From VGEM01 sp033764265 (GTDB lineage: Bacteria; Pseudomonadota; Alphaproteobacteria; Rhodospirillales; Rhodospirillaceae): DNA of 11,966 bases. Location of the stretch: positions 1 through 11,966 of the forward strand of contig JANRJB010000046.1 of the NCBI GenBank assembly GCA_033764265.1, given 5' to 3'. The notes under the pieces were generated by a model. That model did no database searches. It worked only from the letters and a program-made list of their open reading frames with translations, and was not told where the DNA came from. Below are positions 1 to 6,651 of this stretch, piece after piece (the first letter of the stretch is position 1; each line of letters opens with the position of its first letter). The translations under genes and the position numbers were made by a program.

Positions 1-622
1 TGGTGTCGACGCCGGCGCCGCTGCCCGCCGACTGTGGCGGCGCGGCCTCGCGCTTTTGTCCGCCACGGGCCACGACCACCATGGCCGGGCGCAACAGACG
101 ATCATGCTGGGTGTAGCCTTCGACCAGCACCTGAACCACGGTTCCGGACGGGACAGCGGTGTTCTCCACTTCCTGCACGGCGTTGTGCAGGTTGGGATCG
201 AACGGGTGGTTGAGCGCGGCGATGCGGCGCACCCCCTGGTCCTCGAACACCTTCATCAGTTCCTTCTCGGTCAGCTCGACGCCCATCGCCAGGTTCTTCA
301 CGGCCTCGTTGGCGGCGCGCTGGTCGGCCGGCGCGGCCAGGAGCGCGCGGCCCAGGTTGTCGGCGACTTGCAGAAGCGCCTTGCACATGTTGGCGGTGGC
401 GAACTTGGCGTTCTCGGCGATGCGGCGGTCGGCGCGCTTGGACGCGTTCTCGGCGTCGGCCAGCGCCATGAGCTTGTCCTTCTTCAGCTGCTCGATCTCG
501 GCCGCGAGCGCGATGATGCGCTCGGCGGCGTCGGGCATGCCCGGCGGCGCAGGATCGGGCGCGCCGTCGGGCGCGGGGCCGGGGGTGGGGGTCATGAAAT
601 CGGCGGGGTTCTGGTCGGACAT
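1..622 (-). CDS. grpE: GrpE, nucleotide exchange factor for DnaK (C-terminus cut by window edge)
   Basis: GrpE is the cytoplasmic cochaperone that drives ADP release from DnaK during protein folding. 207 codons are visible from the ATG at 622 and the reading frame runs off the window without a stop, so only a short tail is missing (GrpE proteins are usually about 200 residues). A proline-rich, disordered N-terminus (about 1-30) is followed by a long charged helix (about 32-75) as expected for the dimer coiled coil. The C-terminal beta domain carries the family signature: FDPNLHNAV at 141-149, then PSGTVVQVLVEGY at 158-170 and LLRPAMVVV at 176-184. It lies 84 bases downstream of hrcA on the same strand, the usual hrcA-grpE operon. 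No convincing Shine-Dalgarno sequence precedes the ATG, so translation may depend on the hrcA message. Family assignment is very secure; the exact start is a little less so. Confidence 0.96.
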   Translation of the reverse strand, partial: MSDQNPADFMTPTPGPAPDGAPDPAPPGMPDAAERIIALAAEIEQLKKDKLMALADAENASKRADRRIAENAKFATANMCKALLQVADNLGRALLAAPADQRAANEAVKNLAMGVELTEKELMKVFEDQGVRRIAALNHPFDPNLHNAVQEVENTAVPSGTVVQVLVEGYTQHDRLLRPAMVVVARGGQKREAAPPQSAGSGAGVDT

Positions 623-706
623 GGCGAATTCGGTCTTGGGATCGGGATTGCGGGGGTGATGTAAGGCAAGCGGACGATGAATGCCACTGCCGAGGGCGGA
701 GGCACG

Positions 707-1804
707 CTACTGACCGAGCAGGCGGCTGACCAGCTTGGCGGTGTAGTCGACCATTGGGATGATGCGGGCGTAATTGATGCGCGTCGGGCCGATCACGCCG
801 ATGGCGCCGACGATCTGGTCGCGGGCGTTCTGGAACGGCGCCACCACCATCGAACAGCCGGTCATGCCGAACAGCTCATTCTGCGCGCCGATGAAAATCT
901 GCACGCCGTCGGCGCGGCCGACCAGGTCGACCAGGCGCAGCATCTGCTCGCGCGTTTCCAGAATCGAGAACAGCTGGCGGATGCGGGTCAGGTCTTCCAG
1001 CGCGCTGACGTCGTTGAGCAGGTTGGCCTGGCCCTTGACGATCAGCGCGCCGCCCTTGTCATTGGCCCGGTCGCCGCCAGCCCATGTGGCCAGACCCGCC
1101 TGCACCACCTTGGCGGTCAGTTCATCGAGCTGGGCGCGCCGGCTGTCGAGTTCGGCCAGGATTTCCGCGCGCGCTTCGGGCAGCGTGCGGCCGGTCAGCC
1201 GGGCCGAGAGAAAGTTGCCGGCTTCGACCAGGGCCGACACCGGCAGGTCGGGCGGCACCTCGAGCAGGCGGTTTTCGACCACCCCGGTTTCGCTGACCAT
1301 CACCGCCAGCACGCGGCCGGGCTTGAGACTGACGAATTCGATGTGCTTGAGCGCGGCCTCGGTTTTCGGGGCCAGCACCAGGCTGGCGCACTGCGACAGG
1401 CCCGACAGCGTGGTTGAAGCCTGAGACAGGACTTCCTCGACCGAACGGCCGGCGGCCTGGCAATGGGCTTCGATCGCCTGGCGTTCGCCGGTGTCGAGCC
1501 CGCCGATCTGCAAGAGGCCGCTGACGAACATGCGTAGGCCCGCCTCGGTCGGCAGCCGCCCGGCCGAGGTGTGCGGGGCGTACAACAGCCCAGCCAGTTC
1601 CAGATCCGACATCACGTTGCGGATGGTGGCCGGCGACAAGGAGCCGTTGAGCTTGCGCGAGATGGTGCGCGAGCCGACCGGCTCGCCGGTCTCGACGTAG
1701 GAGTCCACGATGTGCCGGAAAATCTCGCGCGAGCGCTCATTGAGCGCCACGACACTGTTGGCGTCCGGCACGGGGTGCGGAACGGTTGCGACGGGCGGTG
1801 TCAT
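707..1804 (-). CDS. hrcA: HrcA, heat-inducible transcription repressor
   Basis: HrcA represses chaperone genes by binding the CIRCE inverted repeat, with GroEL modulating its activity. The 365-residue protein has the expected length (about 340-360). The N-terminal winged helix-turn-helix covers roughly residues 21-90 and contains the characteristic GEPVGSRTIS (40-49), LSPATIRNVMSDLE (56-69) and HTSAGRLPT (78-86) stretches. The C-terminal end ARIIPMVDYTAKLVS matches the family's usual VIPMVDYTA ending. The first about 20 residues before LNERSREI are an extra, probably flexible extension. A GTG codon at residue 19 is a possible alternative start but has no ribosome site in front of it. The ATG at 1804 is only nine bases from a promoter-like -10 element, suggesting a leaderless or near-leaderless message. 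I see no CIRCE element upstream, so autoregulation through CIRCE is not supported in this window. Confidence 0.97.
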   Translation of the reverse strand: MTPPVATVPHPVPDANSVVALNERSREIFRHIVDSYVETGEPVGSRTISRKLNGSLSPATIRNVMSDLELAGLLYAPHTSAGRLPTEAGLRMFVSGLLQIGGLDTGERQAIEAHCQAAGRSVEEVLSQASTTLSGLSQCASLVLAPKTEAALKHIEFVSLKPGRVLAVMVSETGVVENRLLEVPPDLPVSALVEAGNFLSARLTGRTLPEARAEILAELDSRRAQLDELTAKVVQAGLATWAGGDRANDKGGALIVKGQANLLNDVSALEDLTRIRQLFSILETREQMLRLVDLVGRADGVQIFIGAQNELFGMTGCSMVVAPFQNARDQIVGAIGVIGPTRINYARIIPMVDYTAKLVSRLLGQ

Positions 1805-1813
1805 GGTCGTGTG

Positions 1814-1842
1814 TATGTAAGACCGCGGTTTAGGCCCGTCAA
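1814..1842 (-). promoter_or_regulatory. Probable promoter of hrcA-grpE
   Basis: On the minus strand, TTGACG (1842-1837) and TACATA (1819-1814) are separated by exactly 17 bases, close to the sigma-70 consensus TTGACA/TATAAT (5 of 6 and 4 of 6 matches). Only nine bases separate the -10 from the hrcA ATG, so the transcript would begin about 2-3 bases before the start codon. The CTTACAT around the -10 also loosely resembles the alphaproteobacterial heat-shock (RpoH) -10, so a heat-shock sigma factor could be used instead. This is a sequence match only; no start site is known. Confidence 0.55.
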
Positions 1843-1860
1843 TGCGGCCAAAACGGCGCT

Positions 1861-1889
1861 TTGACCGGTGTCCGCGCCGGTGTTAGAGG
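1861..1889 (+). promoter_or_regulatory. Probable promoter of rph-rdgB
   Basis: TTGACC (1861-1866) and TAGAGG (1884-1889) are 17 bases apart. The -35 matches consensus at 5 of 6 positions; the -10 is weaker (3 of 6) but such forms are common in GC-rich alphaproteobacteria. Transcription would start near 1896, giving a leader of about 43 bases that ends with a clear AAAAGGA ribosome site at 1924-1930. Its -35 lies 18 bases from the -35 of the divergent hrcA promoter. Confidence 0.45.
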
Positions 1890-1938
1890 GTCGATCGATC
1901 AGACCCCGGCCCCAGCCCCGCAGAAAAGGACATCCCGC

Positions 1939-2670
1939 ATGGTCGTCAAGCGCCCCTCGGGCCGCGCCGCAGATGCCTTGCGCCCGGTGGTCCTGGAGCC
2001 GGGCTTCGCCAAGCATGCCGAGGGTTCGTGCCTGGTGCGTTTCGGCGACACCCACGTGCTGTGCACTGCCTCGGTCGAGGACAGCGTGCCGCCGTTCCTG
2101 CGCAACACCGGCAAGGGCTGGGTGACCGCCGAATACGGCATGTTGCCGCGCTCGACCCATACCCGCACCGCGCGCGAGGCGGCCAAGGGCGCGCAGTCGG
2201 GCCGCACCCAGGAAATCCAGCGGCTGATCGGCCGGGCGCTGCGCGCCGTGACGCGCATGGACAAGTTCGGCGAGGTGCAGGTCCGGCTGGATTGCGACGT
2301 GATCCAGGCCGACGGCGGCACGCGCACCGCGTCGATCACCGGCGCCTACGTGGCGCTGCATCAGGCCTTCCACAAGTTGACCCGCATGGGCGTGATCCCC
2401 GCGGTGCCGCTGATCGAACCCGTCGCCGCGGTGAGCTGCGGCCTGTTCGACGGAGCCGCCGTGCTCGACCTCGACTACGCGGAAGACTCCAACGCCCAGG
2501 CCGACGCCAACTTCGTCGCCACCGCGTCGGGCAAGCTGGTGGAGGTGCAGGGCACCGCCGAGCATCACCCGTTCGAGGAAGCGGAGTTTCTGGCCCTGAT
2601 GGCGCTGGCCAAGACGGGCATCGCCGAACTGGTGCGCCTGCAGCGCGCCGCCATCGCATCGTTCGCCTGA
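1939..2670 (+). CDS. rph: Ribonuclease PH
   Basis: RNase PH is a phosphate-dependent 3'-to-5' exoribonuclease that trims tRNA precursors; it acts in the cytoplasm as a ring-shaped hexamer. The 243-residue product matches the family's usual length of about 240. It opens with the typical RPSGR (5-9). The active-site region is intact: SGRTQEIQRLIGRALR (87-102) and CDVIQADGGTRTASITGA (119-136), followed by DLDYAEDSNA (177-186), which holds the conserved acidic residues for metal and catalysis. The reading frame can be extended upstream to a TTG at 1861, but ATG 1939 is chosen because it has AAAAGGA eight bases upstream, starts at the family's N-terminus, and the TTG coincides with the likely -35 element. 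It is followed 19 bases later by rdgB, with which it is probably co-transcribed. Identification is secure. Confidence 0.98.
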   Translation: MVVKRPSGRAADALRPVVLEPGFAKHAEGSCLVRFGDTHVLCTASVEDSVPPFLRNTGKGWVTAEYGMLPRSTHTRTAREAAKGAQSGRTQEIQRLIGRALRAVTRMDKFGEVQVRLDCDVIQADGGTRTASITGAYVALHQAFHKLTRMGVIPAVPLIEPVAAVSCGLFDGAAVLDLDYAEDSNAQADANFVATASGKLVEVQGTAEHHPFEEAEFLALMALAKTGIAELVRLQRAAIASFA

Positions 2671-2689
2671 CGCCAAGGTCGCGCACGCC

Positions 2690-3310
2690 ATGGCCCGCCG
2701 ATTTGACGGTCCGCGGCTGGTGGTGGCCAGCCACAACCCCGGCAAGGTGCGCGAGATTCGCGAGCTGTTGACCCCGTTCAAGGTCGAGGTGGTTTCAGCC
2801 GGCGAGCTGGGTCTGCCCGAACCGGACGAAACCGGGACAACCTTCGCGGCCAACGCCGAACTCAAGGCCCGCGCCGCGGCCGTGGCGTCGGGGCTGCCGG
2901 CGCTGGCCGACGACTCCGGCCTGGCGGTGGCGGCTTTGGGCGGCGCGCCCGGGATCTACTCCGCGCGCTGGGCCGGCCCCGGCAAGGACTTCACCGTCGC
3001 CATGCAGCGCGTCGAACGCGAACTTGCGGACCAACCCGATCGCCGCGCCAAGTTCGTCTGCGCGCTGAGCCTGGCCTGGCCCGACAGCCACTGCGAGACC
3101 TTTGTCGGCGAAGTGCACGGCGCGCTCGCGTTTCCGCCGCGCGGCGCGAAGGGCTTCGGCTACGACCCGATCTTCGTCGCCGATGGCCACACCATCACCT
3201 TCGCCGAGTTGGAGCCGGCCGCCAAGCACGCCATCAGCCACCGTGCCGATGCCTTTCGGCAACTGGTGGCGGGGTGTTTCGAGACTCAGTATCGCAGCGG
3301 GCCTTCATAA
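2690..3310 (+). CDS. rdgB: RdgB/HAM1-type dITP/XTP pyrophosphatase
   Basis: This enzyme hydrolyses non-canonical purine nucleotides (dITP, ITP, XTP) to the monophosphate and pyrophosphate, keeping them out of DNA and RNA. The 206-residue protein has all the family motifs: SHNPGK (14-19) for the triphosphate, DETGTTFAANA (46-56), LADDSGL (72-78) with the metal-binding acidic pair, GFGYDPIF (155-162) and SHR (183-185) for base recognition. Start ATG 2690 lies 19 bases after the rph stop, with a weak AAGG at 2675-2678, so it is probably the second gene of the rph operon. About nine residues after the conserved AFRQLVAGCF end are family-atypical; their codons are exactly those shared, on the opposite strand, with the last codons of the convergent cupin gene (overlap 3286-3310). 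Confidence 0.98.
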   Translation: MARRFDGPRLVVASHNPGKVREIRELLTPFKVEVVSAGELGLPEPDETGTTFAANAELKARAAAVASGLPALADDSGLAVAALGGAPGIYSARWAGPGKDFTVAMQRVERELADQPDRRAKFVCALSLAWPDSHCETFVGEVHGALAFPPRGAKGFGYDPIFVADGHTITFAELEPAAKHAISHRADAFRQLVAGCFETQYRSGPS

Positions 3311-4128
3311 ACCGCGCCGAATTTCGCCATGTCGGGCGGCAGCACGGGCGTGTAGGGAAAATCGTAGCGATAGGGCACCGGCGTCGTGTCCCAGATGTTG
3401 ATGTGTTTGCCGTGCTTGAATCGGATCAACGACAGCCCGCCGTCGCGGCTGCCGAATGGACCGTGCGGCACGCCGGCCGGACGCCAGAAGTAGGCGCCGG
3501 CGGTCATGCGCCCGTGCGGGCCGACGGTGTCGCCGGCAAGCTGAAAGGATTCCTCGACGCATGGATGCGTCAGCGTCGGACAGGCCCAGTTCTCCGGGTA
3601 GATGTGCGGCGGCACCGACAACAGGAACGTCTGCTTCTGATCGTACTGGCGATCCCACTTCAGCACCTTGCGGCGATTGCCCATCCACGCCAGCGTCGGG
3701 TCGGCCACCGAGGCGTCCCAGCGCATGGCCATCACGTCGAGGAACTTGACCACGTCGGCATCCGCGGCCATCGAAGCCCTGGCCGGCGCGGGGGTGGCGT
3801 CGAAAAATGAAATGGTCACGCAGCCTGCGTCTGATCGCGCCGCGCCGCGCGCATAGCCGGCGGGCAGGCAGGCGTAGGTGTCGCGGGCGTAGACCTGCCC
3901 GTCGATGATGAGCGCGCCGTCGAGGACGTAGAACTCCTCCTCGGCAGCAAGCCGTTCGGGCACTTCGCGACGCCATCCGGCTGGATAACGCACCAGCGCG
4001 GTTATCGCGCCGGTCGCGGCATCGGCGCTGAGGATTTTCGCCGAGACGTCGTCGCGGGCGCCGCCGGGCAATCCCGGCGTCCAGGGCAGGTGCTGGGCAA
4101 ACACGAATTCGATCAGGGGGCGGGCCAT
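3286..4128 (-). CDS. Two-domain cupin protein, function unknown
   Basis: This predicted 280-residue protein appears to carry two cupin beta-barrels, resembling ChrR-type or DUF4437-type bicupins; the substrate is unknown. The first barrel (about 45-110) keeps E64 with correct spacing to G71 and a PAG turn (89-91), but the usual metal-binding histidines are missing (L60 and R94 stand where His is expected). The second barrel (about 165-240) has H188, E192 and G199 in H-x3-E-x6-G spacing, and G211-x5-P217-A-G219-x2-H222, a textbook second cupin motif, so it probably binds a metal. Start ATG 4128 is chosen over an upstream ATG at 4236, which would run across the hemW start; GAGA lies five bases before it. 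It sits alone on the minus strand inside rph-rdgB-hemW and overlaps rdgB tail-to-tail by 25 bases. No signal peptide is visible. Confidence 0.88.
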   Translation of the reverse strand: MARPLIEFVFAQHLPWTPGLPGGARDDVSAKILSADAATGAITALVRYPAGWRREVPERLAAEEEFYVLDGALIIDGQVYARDTYACLPAGYARGAARSDAGCVTISFFDATPAPARASMAADADVVKFLDVMAMRWDASVADPTLAWMGNRRKVLKWDRQYDQKQTFLLSVPPHIYPENWACPTLTHPCVEESFQLAGDTVGPHGRMTAGAYFWRPAGVPHGPFGSRDGGLSLIRFKHGKHINIWDTTPVPYRYDFPYTPVLPPDMAKFGAVYEGPLRY

Positions 4129-4225
4129 GGCGGTCTCGGCGTTGGGGCCGGCAAGCTTCCGTCCATTCGCCGCAGCGATCAAGGCCGGGTGCGCGCCGCC
4201 GCCCGCCGGTGTAAGAGAACGGACA

Positions 4226-5425
4226 ATGACCAGCACAGCGACATCGACCGCCGGCGACGAGGGGTTCGGCCTGTACGTTCACTGGCCCTTTTGCGTGTCG
4301 AAGTGCCCGTATTGCGATTTCAACAGCCATGTTGCGGACAGCGTCGATCAGGCCGCCTGGCGCACGGCACTGCTGGCCGAGCTGGCCCATTTCGCCGCGC
4401 GCACGTCGGGCCGGGTGCTGACCAGTGTCTTTTTTGGCGGCGGCACGCCGTCGCTGATGGACCCCGACACGGCGGCGGCCATCATCGCCGCGGCGCGCGG
4501 GCATTGGACCGGCCATGAGGATCTTGAGATCACGCTGGAGGCCAATCCGGGCATGGTGGACGCCGCGCGCTTTGCCGCGTTCCGCGCGGCCGGCATCAAT
4601 CGGCTGTCGATGGGCGTCCAGGCGCTGAACGATCGCGATCTGGCGTTCCTGGGTCGACGCCATGACGTGGCCCAGGCCAAGGCCGCATGGGGCGCGGCGG
4701 CGCGCATTTTTCCCAAGGTCTCGTTCGATCTGATCTACGCTCGCCCCAACCAGACCCTGGACGATTGGCGCGACGAATTGGGCGCGGCGTTGCGCGAGGT
4801 TAAGGCCCACGGCATCACTCACCTGTCGCTCTACCAGCTGACAATGGAAGAAGGCACGCCGATGGCCGCCGATTTCGCACGCGGCGCGTTCACGCTGCCC
4901 GATGAAGACGCCGCGGCCGACCTTTACGCCCTGACCGCCGACCAGTGCGCGGCGGCCGGCTACGACGCCTACGAGATCTCCAATCACGCCCGCGCCGGTG
5001 CGGCCTGTCGCCATAATCTGACGTATTGGCGCGGCGGGGATTACGTCGGCGTCGGCCCCGGCGCCCATGGGCGGATCGCCACGGAGGCGGGGCCGGTCGC
5101 GACGCGACAGATCAAAGCGCCGGCGTTGTGGCTGAAGCGCGTTCAGGCGGCCGGCGCGGGCACCCAGGCCGAGGAGCCGCTTTCGCCCCGCGCGCGCGCC
5201 GAAGAACTGGTGATGATGGGTCTGCGCCTGGCCGAGGGCGTCGACAAGGCCCGCTTCAAGCGCTTGGCCGGCGTTCCCGTGTCGAGCGTGATCGATCCGG
5301 TCGCGGCGGCCCGGCTGGCCACGTTGGGCTTTCTGCGCGAGGACGAGCGGACGTTGGCCGCCACGCCGCGCGGCCGGCTCGCCCTCAACGAAGTGTTGCG
5401 CCAGCTGTTGGCGCAGCCGCGCTGA
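4226..5425 (+). CDS. hemW: HemW, radical SAM haem chaperone (formerly HemN-like)
   Basis: HemW binds haem and inserts it into target proteins such as respiratory enzymes; it is related to, but is not, the coproporphyrinogen dehydrogenase HemN. The 399-residue protein carries the 4Fe-4S motif C23-x3-C27-x2-C30 followed by D-F32, where true HemN has a fourth cysteine. GGGTPS (71-76) is the SAM-binding glycine motif, and HNLTYW (263-268) is the HNxxYW motif diagnostic of haem-binding HemW. A C-terminal HemN-type domain follows (about 320-395). The frame is open upstream to 4127, but ATG 4226 is preferred: it puts the YVHWPFC motif at the usual distance from the N-terminus and avoids overlap with the divergent cupin start. 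An AAGAG lies 8-12 bases upstream. No clear promoter is seen in the 97-base gap 4129-4225. The stop lies six bases from the stop of the convergent methyltransferase gene. Confidence 0.96.
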   Translation: MTSTATSTAGDEGFGLYVHWPFCVSKCPYCDFNSHVADSVDQAAWRTALLAELAHFAARTSGRVLTSVFFGGGTPSLMDPDTAAAIIAAARGHWTGHEDLEITLEANPGMVDAARFAAFRAAGINRLSMGVQALNDRDLAFLGRRHDVAQAKAAWGAAARIFPKVSFDLIYARPNQTLDDWRDELGAALREVKAHGITHLSLYQLTMEEGTPMAADFARGAFTLPDEDAAADLYALTADQCAAAGYDAYEISNHARAGAACRHNLTYWRGGDYVGVGPGAHGRIATEAGPVATRQIKAPALWLKRVQAAGAGTQAEEPLSPRARAEELVMMGLRLAEGVDKARFKRLAGVPVSSVIDPVAAARLATLGFLREDERTLAATPRGRLALNEVLRQLLAQPR

Positions 5426-5430
5426 CGCGG
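5417..5430. terminator. Small GC hairpin between convergent hemW and methyltransferase stops
   Basis: CCGCG (5417-5421) and CGCGG (5426-5430) form a perfect five-base stem around a CTGA loop that contains the hemW stop codon. It lies precisely where two convergent transcripts meet. The stem is short and neither side has a true T run (only ATTACTT on the plus side), so it is a weak candidate for a two-way terminator or RNA end-stabiliser. Confidence 0.25.
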
Positions 5431-5431
5431 A

Positions 5432-6604
5432 TTACTTCACGCCCGAGATGATCAGCCACGAGCGGTGCACGCCGAGCGAGGTGTCGCGAAATGCACCTTT
5501 GCCCTTTTCCGCCTTGGCGGTTGCGTCCTGGTAGCCCGACTTGACGTCCCTGAAACCCGCCTGCTCTACCAGCGCCTTGAAATCGGTCGACAGCGCGCCG
5601 CGCCAGAACGGCTCGTTGTTGTAGATGATCTCGTAGTCGCCGCGGATGCGGCCCCAGGTGTCGAGCGTGGAGTAGTGGCCCGGCACTTCGAGATGGATCA
5701 GCACCCCGCCCGGCTTCAGGATGCGCCGGCACTCGGCCATGATGCGCGGCAGCGCCTTGCGCGAGGTCTCGTGCAGCACCGCGCTGGAATAGACCAGGTC
5801 GAAGTGGTTGTCGGGGAAATCGGTTTCCTCGGCGTTCTGTTGCGAGAAATGCACCCCGACGCCGACGCTTTCAGCCCGCGCCCAGGCGTAGCGCAGCAAC
5901 CCCGCGCCGACATCGATGGCGTGCGTTTCGGCCTGCGGGAAGTAACTCGCCACTGCCACGGTGGTGTGACCGACGGTGCAGCCCATGTCGAGGATGCGGC
6001 CGGGCGACGTGTCGGGCCAGCGGCCGAAGTAATGCGACACGACGGTGTGGCCGCGGATGTCGTTCATGAAGCCGCCATTGCGGCCCATGTGATAGATCGC
6101 CGCGGCGCGATCGAACAGCGCGCCCTGGCGGACGTCGTCGGGGCGCGTCATGCCGTGGTAGTTGCCGGGCATGCAATGGATGTCCATCGCGTCGATATAG
6201 CGCGGCACCTCGAAGTCGGGGTCGAGCGTGAGCGAGCCCTTGGGATTGGCGATCGCCTTGGTCTTGGCGATCAGGTCGTCGAGCTGCCGGTCGACGCAGG
6301 TGCCGGCCGCGTCCCACATCATCTCCTGGGCGGTGCGCACCAGGGTTGCCCAACCCTGGTAGTCGACTTCTTTCTCCATCTCGCCGCGCACTTCGATGTG
6401 ATCCTTCGGCGCGCGGCCGAGTTTTTTGGTCAGCGCCGGCACGACCTTGGCGTCCATCAGCTTGGCCTGGAACGGTTCGAGGTCGCGGCTGATGAAGGTT
6501 TTCAGGTCGGCGACGAACAGCTGCTCGGCGGTCTCGTCGTGATTGACCGCGGGCATCATCGGGTGCGGCGCGAGCGAGGCGGCGGGGGCGGCGGCGTTGG
6601 ACAT
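5432..6604 (-). CDS. Class I SAM-dependent methyltransferase with an unrecognised N-terminal region
   Basis: The C-terminal half is a Rossmann-fold methyltransferase of the UbiE/small-molecule type: ILDMGCTVGHTT (204-215) is the SAM-binding glycine loop (motif I), AIDVG (229-233) supplies the acidic residue for the SAM ribose, FDLVYSSAVLHE (268-279) is motif IV and LKPGG (296-300) is the post-motif turn. The substrate cannot be told. The first about 195 residues are not a standard methyltransferase part; they are soluble, mixed helical, and contain YIDAMDIHCMPGNYHG (136-151) and a YHMGRNGGFMND stretch (171-182), which may help shape the substrate site. There is no signal peptide or membrane segment. 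The start is well supported: GGGAGA lies five bases before ATG 6604. The gene lies 47 bases downstream of the 122-residue gene on the same strand, probably in one operon, and converges on hemW. Confidence 0.92.
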   Translation of the reverse strand: MSNAAAPAASLAPHPMMPAVNHDETAEQLFVADLKTFISRDLEPFQAKLMDAKVVPALTKKLGRAPKDHIEVRGEMEKEVDYQGWATLVRTAQEMMWDAAGTCVDRQLDDLIAKTKAIANPKGSLTLDPDFEVPRYIDAMDIHCMPGNYHGMTRPDDVRQGALFDRAAAIYHMGRNGGFMNDIRGHTVVSHYFGRWPDTSPGRILDMGCTVGHTTVAVASYFPQAETHAIDVGAGLLRYAWARAESVGVGVHFSQQNAEETDFPDNHFDLVYSSAVLHETSRKALPRIMAECRRILKPGGVLIHLEVPGHYSTLDTWGRIRGDYEIIYNNEPFWRGALSTDFKALVEQAGFRDVKSGYQDATAKAEKGKGAFRDTSLGVHRSWLIISGVK

Positions 6605-6651
6605 GGCGGTCTCCCAGGCGGGTGCAGAATGTTGACGTGGACGGCGGCGCG

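Noticed and set aside
1805..1938. CIRCE operator for HrcA
   Set aside because: I looked for TTAGCACTC-N9-GAGTGCTAA-like repeats in the hrcA-rph gap on both strands and found none; in alphaproteobacteria CIRCE is often only before groESL.
4127..4236. Longer N-termini for hemW (from 4127) and for the cupin protein (from 4236)
   Set aside because: The extensions overlap each other on opposite strands and are not part of either family's usual N-terminus; the shorter starts leave a normal 97-base divergent gap.
3305..5068. A 587-codon minus-strand frame across the cupin gene and hemW
   Set aside because: It overlaps two genes with clear motifs, and its translation is Arg/Gly-rich without recognisable domains; a frame shadow of high GC.
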